This document shows positions 18,343 through 27,294 of a stretch of 64,000 nucleotides of DNA, one piece after another. This stretch comes from Pseudoalteromonas sp. MSK9-3. Lineage in GTDB: Bacteria > Pseudomonadota > Gammaproteobacteria > Enterobacterales > Alteromonadaceae. How positions within the stretch are numbered: the stretch's first letter is position 1; each line of letters begins with the position of its first letter. Both the position numbers and the translations under genes were made by a program. The notes beneath the pieces were generated by a model that did no database searches, was not told where the DNA came from, and saw only the letters and a list, made by a program, of their open reading frames with translations. The stretch is taken from NCBI RefSeq assembly GCF_003590335.1, contig NZ_MIET01000070.1:62001-126000 (forward strand), given 5' to 3'.

Positions 18343-18828
18343 TTAATTGGATGACAACCTGTCTAGTTGCCAGTGTAACGTGCTGGGCGTTTTCGTGGGA
18401 GTTAATACAAATACTTTATCAAATTCTGTTTCACTGATGTGTGTTACGTGGCCGCTGAGAAGCTCGATGAGTTCTGGCGTTGTGTTACTGTGACCTGCAA
18501 CCACAATGGTGCCAGACAGATTGCGCAATGTCTCGGCGAACGCGGGCAACTCGCGTGGGTTGTAAGGTAAAACGGCTAACTTTGTGTGTTCGGCTAACGG
18601 TGTGATGGTTTGTTGTGTGCGGTTATAGCCGGTACTGAATAAAGACGTCGGTTTATATGGAGCTAGCATGATGGTTAATCTTTTTGCACGTTTTATTCCT
18701 TCATCAGTTAAGTGTGGGTTTTTACCTGTCATTTTTTCGGCATGACGAAATAACACAATTTTTTCAGGTAGAGCCACCGATTGCCAAGTCACTATGGCCA
18801 GCAATGTAAGAATTATCTTAATTTTCAT
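18343..18828 (-). CDS. SixA-like periplasmic histidine phosphatase family protein
   Basis: 161 residues with a signal peptide (MKIKIILTLLAIVTWQSVA). The histidine-phosphatase RHxE start is present as LFRHAEKMTG, followed by LTDEGIKRAKRL, STGYNRTQQT and the second catalytic His in VVAGHSNTTPELI. Members dephosphorylate small molecules or phosphohistidine; with an export signal this one would act in the periplasm. It lies 132 bases beyond the last tambjamine gene on the same strand, behind a stem-loop, so it is probably not part of that pathway. Confidence 0.85.
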   Translation of the reverse strand: MKIKIILTLLAIVTWQSVALPEKIVLFRHAEKMTGKNPHLTDEGIKRAKRLTIMLAPYKPTSLFSTGYNRTQQTITPLAEHTKLAVLPYNPRELPAFAETLRNLSGTIVVAGHSNTTPELIELLSGHVTHISETEFDKVFVLTPTKTPSTLHWQLDRLSSN

Positions 18829-18890
18829 GTGTGTGTTTGAGTTTGGGAAGTTGTCTCGACTTTAGCAAAACAGTATGAAAGATGTAAATA

Positions 18891-18906
18891 GGCAGGTCTC
18901 CCTGCC
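18891..18906 (-). terminator. Stem-loop closing the tambjamine operon
   Basis: Perfect 6-bp GC stem GGCAGG / CCTGCC with a 4-base loop, 55 bases after the tamT stop codon; on the minus strand it is followed by TATTT. The U-tract is short, so termination may be partial. Confidence 0.6.
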
Positions 18907-18960
18907 AAAGTGCGTAATGTATTGTGACCGCTAAGCCGTCAGTAAAAGTGGGTACTGATA

Positions 18961-20655
18961 TTATTTAGGCAATGCTAGTAGTGAGTACATAGATTGATTT
19001 TGGTGTTGTGTGTCTAACGTGCCTAGTAATGCGTTACTCGGTACCCATAAGTCGCTATCATCGAGTATTACCGTTAACAAGTCTTGCGCAATATCAGATT
19101 GCCCAAGAAGCGGGTGTGATGGATTAAAAATGACATACAGTGCACAACAGCTGGCAGCAAATAGTTGTGTATATTGCTTCGTGGCTGCAAATCTTACCAC
19201 GCTTGCCGGTTCATTTTGCTCATTGTGCTGCAATGTTTGTATTGTGTCGCACCAACTTAAAATCTGCTGTTTTAAGGTGTGTAATACGGTTTGTAGGTTT
19301 GCATCTAATCTATCAAATTGACGCTGTTCTGTTATTGCTAAGAATGACGCTAAGATTGGATCTTGTCCCATGTTATTTACGCTTAACATTGCACTGCTTA
19401 TTGTACTGAGTGATTTTGCCGTGTTTAAGTCAAACCAAGCTGCTATATCAGGGTGTGCACATGGGTTATCTAGTAGCTTGCTCGCAATTGCATTCGTTTG
19501 TGATGAAATTAGCCCGAGATTTAATTGACTACTGCCATCAAATAAAGAAACCACCGCATTGTCTCTTTGCATTTTTTGGAACATGCCCGCTTGATACTCA
19601 TCACGTAAATAATATCGAGCGCCTAAAATGACCTTAAGCTCGTCAATAGCAAGCTCGGTGGTTTTGGGTACCCAGTACTTACAACTTGCAGAGTAAACAC
19701 TCAGGCTTTTTCCGGCATAGTTTAGGGTTTTACTACTGGCTAAAGAAACCATTTCAGCCACCAGCAACTTAGCGAAGCTGCGGCCAAGCCCTTGTTGAAC
19801 GGTTGGCATATCTAATACTGTTTTTTGATATAAAGCCCGTGACTTAGCAAAGTCATAGGTTAACCTGAGACAGGTATCGAATGCCCCTAAGGAAAACCCT
19901 GCGCACAGAATACGCGAAATTTGTAGTGCTTTTAATACGCCATACATACCCGGTTCATTCGTCTGAATTATCGCGGATTTGGGTACTTGTGTATTGTTAA
20001 AGCGGATCCCACTTATATCGGCACAGCGGATCCCATGAGTATTGATCTTTTCAATGTTTTCGAAGTCTTTAATACAGGTTTTATCGAGCAATAATACCGC
20101 TAATGACTCACGCTGATTATGATCGTATTTACGCACCAAAATAGTCATAGTATGACCTTGAGTTGCGTTATTTATCAGCCATTTCTCGCCATTGAGCTGA
20201 TAGTCATCGGCGTGTTCTGTTGCACTCACTTCGCTCGCCAGCAGGTTACTACCATGACGTTTTTCAGTAAGCGCTAGGCAGCCTAAATGACCCTGGAGAA
20301 TATGCTCTGCTAACAGGCTTTTTTGTGTTTGATCGCCACATAACCATACAGGCAAAGCACCAAGCATGGTTTGCCCAGTAGCAATGGCTGCGGTTAAATC
20401 TCGACGAGATAGGGTTCTACACAGCAGTAGTAGCTCTGAAAACTCATGAAGTTGCCCACCCATTTCAGTAGGAACAAAATGTGAGAAGTAACCGATGTCC
20501 GTTAAATAACGAATATAGTCGTGAGGAAAAGCTTGTGCTTCATCCAAGGTCACAGAGCGGGCGAAATTAATCTCGCTTTGTTCATTTGTGGGGTCGCCAA
20601 GCGTTGTTTCAAGGTGCTGAATAGTTTTTAAAAAATCGTGGTTTAGATCAGTCAT
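18961..20655 (-). CDS. tamT: TamT-like acyl-CoA dehydrogenase
   Basis: 564 residues with an acyl-CoA dehydrogenase core: an N-terminal helical part (DYIRYLTDIGYFSHFVPTEM), the substrate/FAD stretch CLALTEKRHGSNLLASEVSA, a beta domain (YQLNGEKWLINNATQGHTMT) and a helical C-terminal half. It is longer than PigA-type members (about 390) by a C-terminal extension. In P. tunicata, TamT is proposed to introduce the cis-3 double bond into the dodecanoyl chain of tambjamine YP1. It is the last gene of the operon and overlaps tamS by 8 bases. The symbol follows recalled P. tunicata order; the reaction here is inferred. Confidence 0.82.
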   Translation of the reverse strand: MTDLNHDFLKTIQHLETTLGDPTNEQSEINFARSVTLDEAQAFPHDYIRYLTDIGYFSHFVPTEMGGQLHEFSELLLLCRTLSRRDLTAAIATGQTMLGALPVWLCGDQTQKSLLAEHILQGHLGCLALTEKRHGSNLLASEVSATEHADDYQLNGEKWLINNATQGHTMTILVRKYDHNQRESLAVLLLDKTCIKDFENIEKINTHGIRCADISGIRFNNTQVPKSAIIQTNEPGMYGVLKALQISRILCAGFSLGAFDTCLRLTYDFAKSRALYQKTVLDMPTVQQGLGRSFAKLLVAEMVSLASSKTLNYAGKSLSVYSASCKYWVPKTTELAIDELKVILGARYYLRDEYQAGMFQKMQRDNAVVSLFDGSSQLNLGLISSQTNAIASKLLDNPCAHPDIAAWFDLNTAKSLSTISSAMLSVNNMGQDPILASFLAITEQRQFDRLDANLQTVLHTLKQQILSWCDTIQTLQHNEQNEPASVVRFAATKQYTQLFAASCCALYVIFNPSHPLLGQSDIAQDLLTVILDDSDLWVPSNALLGTLDTQHQNQSMYSLLALPK

Positions 20656-21316
20656 AAATAGGTTCTGTCAATAAAATATCATGGTTGTGTAGCTGCCATG
20701 TGTGGCGACGCCAGTGCGTCAACTCAGTGTATGGGTTTGTCGCAATGATGACTCGGTTAGTGTACCAAGCGCTAATACGAACGGCTTGGCAGAAGGTCAC
20801 AAATGGACCTGTGCCAACGGCTTTGTATAGCGCTTCTTTGAAGCACCATAGTTGTGTGGCGCTGGGTATTGCTTGCGCATCATCCTGTGAGAGTTCACCT
20901 TTTGAAAACCAGGGTTCTGGGGCTGTATCAAAGCGACTTTGGTGCTCTGTGTCTACGCCAAAAGGTGACTTGCTCAACGCTGCGATGGCTAAGTCTGATG
21001 TGTGGCTAATCCCAACGGGTTGACCCGATATGGCGCAAAAGGGGGCTCCTTGGGGGTTTTTAACCAAAGACAGCTGTTTGGTCGTGGTATTGTGACATTG
21101 GTATTTTTTAAGTAACCACTTTGCCGCCAGTCGAGCACCAAGCCAGCTAAGTGCTGGCTTTTTGTATATAAAGTTATGGTAAGTTGCTAACTCATCAGCG
21201 CTCAAATTTGACATAAGTTGCTGTTGCATCGCAGGGACCTTTAGCCGCAACATCAGTTGCGGCAAGTACACAGCATATACGTCACTGTGTGTTGAAGCTG
21301 ATAAATGAGAAAGCAT
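20648..21316 (-). CDS. tamS: 4'-phosphopantetheinyl transferase (PigL-like)
   Basis: 222 residues, Sfp-type. The Mg/CoA motif is FGVDTEHQSRF, and the second signature is LWCFKEALYKAVG; an upstream block LVKNPQGAPFCAISGQPVGI carries the usual 'K...GKP' region. It would load the phosphopantetheine arm onto the three carrier domains in this cluster (in TamA, TamB and TamD), making them active. The PigL homologue does this in prodigiosin synthesis. It overlaps the downstream acyl-CoA dehydrogenase gene and starts 9 bases after the RedY-like gene. The letter S is inferred from position between the recalled TamQ and TamT anchors. Confidence 0.9.
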   Translation of the reverse strand: MLSHLSASTHSDVYAVYLPQLMLRLKVPAMQQQLMSNLSADELATYHNFIYKKPALSWLGARLAAKWLLKKYQCHNTTTKQLSLVKNPQGAPFCAISGQPVGISHTSDLAIAALSKSPFGVDTEHQSRFDTAPEPWFSKGELSQDDAQAIPSATQLWCFKEALYKAVGTGPFVTFCQAVRISAWYTNRVIIATNPYTELTHWRRHTWQLHNHDILLTEPIYD

Positions 21317-21325
21317 GCTAGGCTA

Positions 21326-21631
21326 TTACCACTGATAGCCTGGCAAGATTTCATCGGCATGAATGGTTTCTACCACATCGGCCATTTGCGTGAATTGTGC
21401 AATCAAGGATTGGAACAACGGTGTTTGGGTTTCAGCTTCAAAATCAGTCAATGAGCTAACAGCAACGACTTCGACATAGTCGTAATCTTGACCGCTTACT
21501 TTACTGACCACAAAGCGCTGTACGGTGTGCAGATCATGGCACGCGATATAATCAGTTTCTTTTACCCAACGTTCAAAATTAGCTCGGTGTTCTTCTGATT
21601 TGAGTTTTATTTTATCAATAATAACAGACAT
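21326..21631 (-). CDS. tamR: RedY-like small dimeric alpha/beta-barrel protein
   Basis: 101 residues. The start MSVIIDKIKLK with RANFERWVKETDYIACHDLHT resembles RedY of the undecylprodigiosin cluster and, in fold, the antibiotic-biosynthesis-monooxygenase family (dimeric ferredoxin-like barrels). The gene abuts the condensing-enzyme gene (stop at 21632, start at 21631), so it is translationally coupled. RedY-type proteins occur in several bipyrrole and bis-indole clusters, where some act as cyclases or dehydratases. A helper role in imine/enamine formation is possible but not shown. Gene letter inferred from order. Confidence 0.65.
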   Translation of the reverse strand: MSVIIDKIKLKSEEHRANFERWVKETDYIACHDLHTVQRFVVSKVSGQDYDYVEVVAVSSLTDFEAETQTPLFQSLIAQFTQMADVVETIHADEILPGYQW

Positions 21632-24328
21632 TTAATCTTCCTTATTTACAATTATTAGACCTTTATGGGCATCAACAGTGATAATGTCGCCAGTATTTAT
21701 TAAGGCACTTGCATGATGGGTGTTCACCACACAAGGAATGCCAAACTCTCTGGCAACAATTGAGCTATGAGAGAGCATTGAACCAATATCTGTGACGACG
21801 GCGCTTGCTAATGCAAACAGGGGCGTCCAAGAAGCATCGGTGAATGGGGCAATTAAAATATCACCTTTTTTAAATTCGCCGGCTTGTGAAGCTAAATCAG
21901 TGATCACGCAAGCACGTGCTCGGCAAAAGCCTTCTGATGTCGCCAGACCTTCTAATGAGGTGAGGCTGGGATCAAAAATGAGATCAGGTTGGCTACTAGG
22001 CTTGCCAATAAACGTCAGAGGAGGTTCAGCTTGCGCTTGCCATTGCTGATATTGAGCGCGATTTTTACTAATAAGCTGAGTATCGGTGAGCTGCTCAGCG
22101 GTAATGGTGTTATTTAAGTATTGAATTACATTTTCAAAGTCGAGATACGCCACATCGTCAAAGCTGCTCAAAAGTGATTGATCAATTAATCGTCTAGCGA
22201 CTTCATACACCACTCGACGAACGAGCCAAATTGAGGTGGTCATACTCATGCGTGTTTCTTCACGCAGTTTAGCGCAACCAGAATACAAAGAGATGACTCG
22301 GTTAATCGTAAAGCGCTGGGTCCAACTCAATTCATTGAGTAGCTCATCGCTTATCTTTTGCTGCTTCTGTGTTTGTTCAACTAAGGCATCATCCACTTCA
22401 TAGCCTTGTTTCAGATACAACTTAATCATTTGCAGTACGTAGGTTCTGTCATCTAACCAGCGAGGGTGAGTGAGCTCCATTTCTTCACGCCCACGTACAC
22501 CATTGTCACGCATAAACTCAGCAAGAGGCCCGTTGGTAAATCGGATCCCCAGTGGCGTGGTGTTAAGGAAGTCTTCAATGTCGGCAATGTCTTTATTGGT
22601 AAATACATCTTTGACTTGCGGCCATGCATTGAGCACTTTACACAGTTGCCACAGTTCTTGTGCACTGGCAACGGTTCTCAGGTTAGACATGTCCCCTTTG
22701 ATTTTATTTTGGAGATGTTTACTTTTGTCACCCAACCATTTTGCACTGAGCTCTTCAAGTAAGCCGTAACATGCAAAAGCGTTGATATAATAGGGTAAGT
22801 AACCCTCGTGCATTGCTTTAAAGTAGTTTAAGCAATGATCAAGCTCGTAGCGTAGTTCGTCATGAGACAGTGTTGTGATGTCTTGGCTTTGCACTCGATC
22901 AAACTCTTGATAACGCGAGGTGATCATAGATTTTGCTCTGCGCTTTGCCTGAAATAGCTCTTTGACGTTTTGCTTTATCCAATAGCGCAGACATTGTTTT
23001 GGCGTCATATTAGGGTGACTATGTTTGGCACCATACGGGTTTTCATAGCCGGTTAAATCAATGGCTTCACTGCTAAAGCGCGCTAAAAATGGGGTTTGAT
23101 CTGCGCCAACTGGTGTTTGAGCCAGTTGCCAAGCGGTATAAGATACATTTAAGTACACATGACCCTTATGATAGGCGATGGTTTCGTTCGCTTCACCTAA
23201 ATCAAGTAGCCCGAGTTTTTTACCACAATCAATATGAACATGTGTTTGGTAATAATGCGCGAATGATTGGCCCAATGGCGTCATTCGACCAGTAAATATT
23301 TCGCCAATATCCATGCGAGACCAGAGAATGTCTTTTTGCACATGCTCTGACTTATTGCCTAAGTAGAAAGGCTCAGTTTTGGTGTTTTTTGTTGTAATAG
23401 GGCGGCTTTGTAAAAGCCAAACTTTTCCATCACTGAGGGTCCACTCTACATCTTGAGGGCAGCCATAATAAGACTCTACTTGACGCAATACACTGTATAA
23501 AGATTGCTGGGCAATATGGTTAAGCACTTGCTCATTTTGTAAAGCTGGGGGCACTGCGAGTTTTTTTATGGAGCCGTCGATATGTACAATTTGATGCTGT
23601 TTTGGCTGAACTGTATGGGCTAGCAGCTCGCCATTGAGCTTATCAATTTCATAGCTATCGCTACTTACTTGCCCTGACACTAAGCCTTCGCATAGACCAT
23701 AACAGCCTTCGATAATAAAGGCATTTTTTGAACAGGTTGTGGGGTGTTGACCAAACGCAACCCCAGATGCATCACCAAACTGCATTTGTTGCACAACGAC
23801 AGCAATTTTAGGAATATCGGTCGTTTGCCCAGTTGTTTGACGGTATTGAAAAGCCGCTTCACTAAAGGCCGAAGCCCAACATGCTTTCACTGCTTCTAAT
23901 ATATTGTCAGTGCCTTCAACGGCGAGCTTAGTCACATGCTGACCGGCAAAAGAATGACTATCGCTGTCTTCATCCGTTGCAGAAGAACGCACGGCGACAG
24001 GGCCTATTAATAACGCACTGGCATTGCTTATCTGTGCTGCGATTTGCTCAGGCAGTGCCACGCTGGTAATGGCGGTTGCTAATGCGCGCCACTCAGTAAC
24101 CCCTTTACTTGGGTCAAATCGATTCAGAAGTTGAGTTTGCTGTAAAAACTCTTCAAATAAATTGACCGTGATACAGTAACCAATAGGGACAGGGAGTCCT
24201 GCACTATGCATCGCGCATAAAGATGCGCCTTTTCCGCCAACCTGCTCAACAGAAGCGACTTGTTGGCTATCAAAATGAACAATCCCACCATTGAGTGGTT
24301 GTTCAATAGCCAGAGAATTAACTGTCAT
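21632..24328 (-). CDS. tamQ: TamQ/PigC-like condensing enzyme (PEP-synthase fold)
   Basis: 898 residues, close to PigC (about 890). Order of parts: an N-terminal ATP-grasp domain with VGGKGASLCAMHSAGLPVP and AVRSSATDEDSDSHSFAGQH; an ATP-site stretch QDVEWTLSDGKVWLLQSRPI; a long central domain; and a C-terminal swivelling phosphohistidine domain with His854 in GSMLSHSSIVAREFGIPC. PigC uses ATP to couple MBC aldehyde with a monopyrrole; TamQ couples MBC with a long-chain amine to give the tambjamine enamine. With no PigB/D/E monopyrrole genes here and an amine-forming TamH present, the tambjamine reaction is the better fit. Confidence 0.92.
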   Translation of the reverse strand: MTVNSLAIEQPLNGGIVHFDSQQVASVEQVGGKGASLCAMHSAGLPVPIGYCITVNLFEEFLQQTQLLNRFDPSKGVTEWRALATAITSVALPEQIAAQISNASALLIGPVAVRSSATDEDSDSHSFAGQHVTKLAVEGTDNILEAVKACWASAFSEAAFQYRQTTGQTTDIPKIAVVVQQMQFGDASGVAFGQHPTTCSKNAFIIEGCYGLCEGLVSGQVSSDSYEIDKLNGELLAHTVQPKQHQIVHIDGSIKKLAVPPALQNEQVLNHIAQQSLYSVLRQVESYYGCPQDVEWTLSDGKVWLLQSRPITTKNTKTEPFYLGNKSEHVQKDILWSRMDIGEIFTGRMTPLGQSFAHYYQTHVHIDCGKKLGLLDLGEANETIAYHKGHVYLNVSYTAWQLAQTPVGADQTPFLARFSSEAIDLTGYENPYGAKHSHPNMTPKQCLRYWIKQNVKELFQAKRRAKSMITSRYQEFDRVQSQDITTLSHDELRYELDHCLNYFKAMHEGYLPYYINAFACYGLLEELSAKWLGDKSKHLQNKIKGDMSNLRTVASAQELWQLCKVLNAWPQVKDVFTNKDIADIEDFLNTTPLGIRFTNGPLAEFMRDNGVRGREEMELTHPRWLDDRTYVLQMIKLYLKQGYEVDDALVEQTQKQQKISDELLNELSWTQRFTINRVISLYSGCAKLREETRMSMTTSIWLVRRVVYEVARRLIDQSLLSSFDDVAYLDFENVIQYLNNTITAEQLTDTQLISKNRAQYQQWQAQAEPPLTFIGKPSSQPDLIFDPSLTSLEGLATSEGFCRARACVITDLASQAGEFKKGDILIAPFTDASWTPLFALASAVVTDIGSMLSHSSIVAREFGIPCVVNTHHASALINTGDIITVDAHKGLIIVNKED

Positions 24329-24354
24329 GTGTATATCCTTACGCGAAGTATGAC

Positions 24355-25365
24355 TTATTTTTGTGCCAAAAATGCAAAATAGCTTTCACCTGGCATTAAT
24401 CGTTTACTATTTACATGAGCAAACCCTGATTGCCCAAGTGACTGCTTTAGTTGCTCCACCTCTGGCAGGGCACCGCCCACATCACTTAAACTGAACCACA
24501 GGTTTAATGCCGTGATGGCACTGCTACCACCTTGGCAGCTGGTGGTCATTAATAGCTGGCCACCGGGCTTGAGTAATTTATGAGCTTGGGTGAGTACGGT
24601 TTGACGCTGTTCTTCTGTGAAGTAATAAATATTATTGTGCAAAGTAATTAAGTCATAGAGTGACTCTCCTTGCATGTCGAAGAATGATTGATGACGTAAA
24701 TCTATGTCTTTAATATTATTCTGTAGTAGGGTTTGATTTGCTTGTGCAACGACATCGGCTTGGTAATCAATCGCGGTGATTTCACTACTTGCTAACCGAT
24801 CACGTAAATACACGAGGTATTTCCCAGCACCGCAACCGACTTCTAAAATCGCTTTAGGCTGAGTATGCTTTAGGCTCCACTCAATGGCTTCTTCGACAAA
24901 CGGCTCTAATATTTGCGATGATTGTGCTATTACCTTACCGTCTTGATCTGATAGCTGGTATGCCTTGTCTTGTTTCATGCGCACTGGCGCGCTAAGTAGT
25001 GCATCGTAATGATAGCGAATGGCTTCTTCAAACATAGCGGCAGCGATTTGATTTTCTTGTTTGGCTAAGTGGCGGCTGAGTTTACCTTTAAGCCGATAGC
25101 GGCCAGACCGGAATCCTAATTCACCCAAGCGTACGCCACATTCTAACCAAGCTTCTAGTGCATCACGTTTGGTATCATCGATAGTGAGCTGTTGCTGTAG
25201 CTGGATCAGGCTTTGTTCCCCTTGATTTAAGCTATTTAACAGGCCACTAGAATTGGCTGCGGTGACAAAACTGGTGCGGTATACGGTGTCTACTTGTTTT
25301 CCTAAGCGTAAAAACGCAAAGATGTTCTTGTCAAAAATAAGTTTTTTTAAAGTGGTTAATTGCAT
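24355..25365 (-). CDS. PigF-like SAM-dependent O-methyltransferase
   Basis: 336 residues, the length of PigF. The N-terminal part is a helical dimerisation/winged region. The Rossmann domain starts at about 165 with the SAM motif AILEVGCGAGKYLVYLRDRL, followed by ITAIDYQADVV, LYDLITLHNNIYYF and LLKPGGQLLMTT. In prodigiosin synthesis PigF methylates the hydroxyl of the hydroxy-bipyrrole aldehyde (HBC) to give MBC. PigF is assisted by a membrane protein, PigN, and I find no PigN homologue in this cluster. Position just before tamQ suggests it is tamP in P. tunicata naming, which I have not confirmed. Confidence 0.85.
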   Translation of the reverse strand: MQLTTLKKLIFDKNIFAFLRLGKQVDTVYRTSFVTAANSSGLLNSLNQGEQSLIQLQQQLTIDDTKRDALEAWLECGVRLGELGFRSGRYRLKGKLSRHLAKQENQIAAAMFEEAIRYHYDALLSAPVRMKQDKAYQLSDQDGKVIAQSSQILEPFVEEAIEWSLKHTQPKAILEVGCGAGKYLVYLRDRLASSEITAIDYQADVVAQANQTLLQNNIKDIDLRHQSFFDMQGESLYDLITLHNNIYYFTEEQRQTVLTQAHKLLKPGGQLLMTTSCQGGSSAITALNLWFSLSDVGGALPEVEQLKQSLGQSGFAHVNSKRLMPGESYFAFLAQK

Positions 25366-25374
25366 TATTTAGCC

Positions 25375-26568
25375 TTAAAAATAATAACGAATACCGAGTT
25401 GAACAAGATCAGAAAACTGTTCAAACTCACTGTTAATTGGCCCCGAAGAGGGGGTATAAGCCAGCGCAAACCGCACTTGCAGATTGTCGCTTGCTGAGTG
25501 GGTGATCACGGCAGAAACATTAATGTGGTCATCGATAAGGTTTTGCATTGCGAGTAGCTCGTAGCGCGTTAGGTCACTCCACTCATCGGCGTAAGACAGC
25601 GCTAAATAGCGCTTTGCAATGCCTAGATTGGTTATATTGCTGTGCTCGTAACGTTGTTGCCACAAGGCGTAATCGGACTGAGTATTGGCCGCGAGTGTTT
25701 GTTGCAACCATTCAACTGCGAGCATACCGTTGGCACCCACTTTGGTGCTTAACCCCAATAACATACGTTGATGCGAGTCTTGTTTGAATACCGTTTCACT
25801 GGTGTCGGACAGGCTGCCATATAGATATTCGGCATAGCCATCAACATCAAGCCCTGCAATGTAATGTTGCGCACTGACGGAAATATACTTTTGCTCTTCT
25901 CTATGGGCCAGAGTCACTAACCAAACACCTTGCGCTAAACTGCCTTTAATTGTTTGTAGTAGCTGCAGATGATCATGGTTATTTACCGTGGCAATACTTT
26001 GCGTTTGCACCGAGCCCGTGAGGAAATAGTCATATTTAATGGCATCCACCCCACTTTTATAGAGCCTGTCTAAGTCAAAGACATTAAACGCACCGAGGGG
26101 ATCCGTTGGTGAAAACACGCGACCGAGCCCCAAAGTAACAGGCTGTCTGCCCACAGTGAGGCTACTATTAGAAAAACTGCGTTGCCAATAGCTCCAGTCT
26201 AGCTGCGTATGCCATTGGTGGTGACTTTGAGTATCTTGCCATTCTAAATCGACCGCGCGGTCGGCAACCTCTGGGCGCGCAAACATCGGCAATGCCCAGC
26301 CATGATTAACATAATCAAAATCAATTTGAGCATGATTCACCCATTGGCCTTGCCATAACTGTGTGTACGACTCTAACCGAGCGAACTGGTTAGTGCCCAT
26401 CGCGGAGTCTGTTTGACCATCTAATACGAGTAAATTCGCTTCAAATACCCCAGACCACGTCTGCTGCTCAGCAGGCGCTTCGCCGAGTAGCATGTCGAGA
26501 TCATCTTCAAATGCCAAGCTGGAAGCCTGCATTACAATGCAGGCGCTAATAAGTACATTTTTGATCAC
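25375..26568 (-). CDS. Outer-membrane beta-barrel protein of the export module
   Basis: 397 residues with an N-terminal signal sequence (MIKNVLISACIVMQASSLAF), alternating amphipathic strands throughout, and a C-terminal aromatic residue (LGIRYYF) typical of BAM-inserted barrels. The motif YWQRSFSNSSLTVGRQPVTLGLGRVFSPTDPL resembles a porin-like, alginate-export-type family; only part of it need be conserved. It overlaps the ABC ATPase gene by 4 bases (ATGA). With the LolA-like protein and the ABC module it would complete a path from inner to outer membrane. The cargo, tambjamine or a lipid, is inferred. Confidence 0.72.
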   Translation of the reverse strand: MIKNVLISACIVMQASSLAFEDDLDMLLGEAPAEQQTWSGVFEANLLVLDGQTDSAMGTNQFARLESYTQLWQGQWVNHAQIDFDYVNHGWALPMFARPEVADRAVDLEWQDTQSHHQWHTQLDWSYWQRSFSNSSLTVGRQPVTLGLGRVFSPTDPLGAFNVFDLDRLYKSGVDAIKYDYFLTGSVQTQSIATVNNHDHLQLLQTIKGSLAQGVWLVTLAHREEQKYISVSAQHYIAGLDVDGYAEYLYGSLSDTSETVFKQDSHQRMLLGLSTKVGANGMLAVEWLQQTLAANTQSDYALWQQRYEHSNITNLGIAKRYLALSYADEWSDLTRYELLAMQNLIDDHINVSAVITHSASDNLQVRFALAYTPSSGPINSEFEQFSDLVQLGIRYYF

Positions 26569-27284
26569 GATGACATTGCAGCCTGAGGATGCCCTGCGCT
26601 CATATCAGCCAGTTGTTCATCGCGCATAACCTTCCCATCTTGTAGGTGTATAACACGGTGCGCGCGTTCGATAACGCGAGGATCATGTGAGCTAAAGATA
26701 AAGGTGATCCCCAGTTTTTCGTTCAGAGAGACCATAAGGTCGAGTAAGCTCTCGGTAGATTGAGAATCTAAGTTAGCGGTTGGTTCATCAGCAATCACCA
26801 ACAAGGGCTTTGCGGCAATAGCACGGGCGACTGCAACCCGTTGTTGTTGACCGCCACTTAATTGTGCTGGGAAGCGATTTTTAAACTCACCTAACCCAAC
26901 AGCTTCCAGCGTTTCAATGGCACGTTGTTTACGCTCTTTTTTGCTTACCCCTGAGAACTCCATGATCATTTCGGTGTTTTCTAATGCAGTGAGAACGGGC
27001 ATTAAATTGTAGGCTTGAAATACAAAGCCAATTTTGTCTCGACGAATATCGGCTAGTTTATTGCTGCTAAATTGCGCGACGTCTTTTTCATCAAAAAGGA
27101 AATTACCAGAAGTGGGTTTATCTAACATACCCATAATATTCAGTAAGGTTGATTTACCTGATCCTGATGGCCCTGCGATCACGGTAAATTCACCTTGGCC
27201 AATGGATAAATCAATGTCTTTTAAACAGTGAAAAGACTGGTGTTTGTCAGCGAAGATTTTATTTATTTTGGTTAATTTAATCAT
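26565..27284 (-). CDS. LolD/MacB-type ABC transporter ATPase
   Basis: 239 residues from the ATG at 27284, chosen for its AAAGGA ribosome site 6 bases upstream; a start at 27338 would overlap the permease gene by 44 bases. Walker A is AGPSGSGKSTLLN, Q-loop GFVFQAYNLMP, signature QLSGGQQQRVAVARA, Walker B LLVIADEPTANLD, and H-loop FSSHDPRV. It belongs to the LolD/MacB class, which pairs with FtsX-like permeases and drives movement of substrates from the outer leaflet rather than classic import. The two permease genes lie directly upstream. Confidence 0.93.
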   Translation of the reverse strand: MIKLTKINKIFADKHQSFHCLKDIDLSIGQGEFTVIAGPSGSGKSTLLNIMGMLDKPTSGNFLFDEKDVAQFSSNKLADIRRDKIGFVFQAYNLMPVLTALENTEMIMEFSGVSKKERKQRAIETLEAVGLGEFKNRFPAQLSGGQQQRVAVARAIAAKPLLVIADEPTANLDSQSTESLLDLMVSLNEKLGITFIFSSHDPRVIERAHRVIHLQDGKVMRDEQLADMSAGHPQAAMSS

Positions 27285-27294
27285 GGTTATTCCT

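Noticed and set aside
18343-18828. SixA-like phosphatase as part of the tambjamine operon
   Set aside because: Separated by 132 bases and a GC stem-loop, and it has no plausible step in the pathway.
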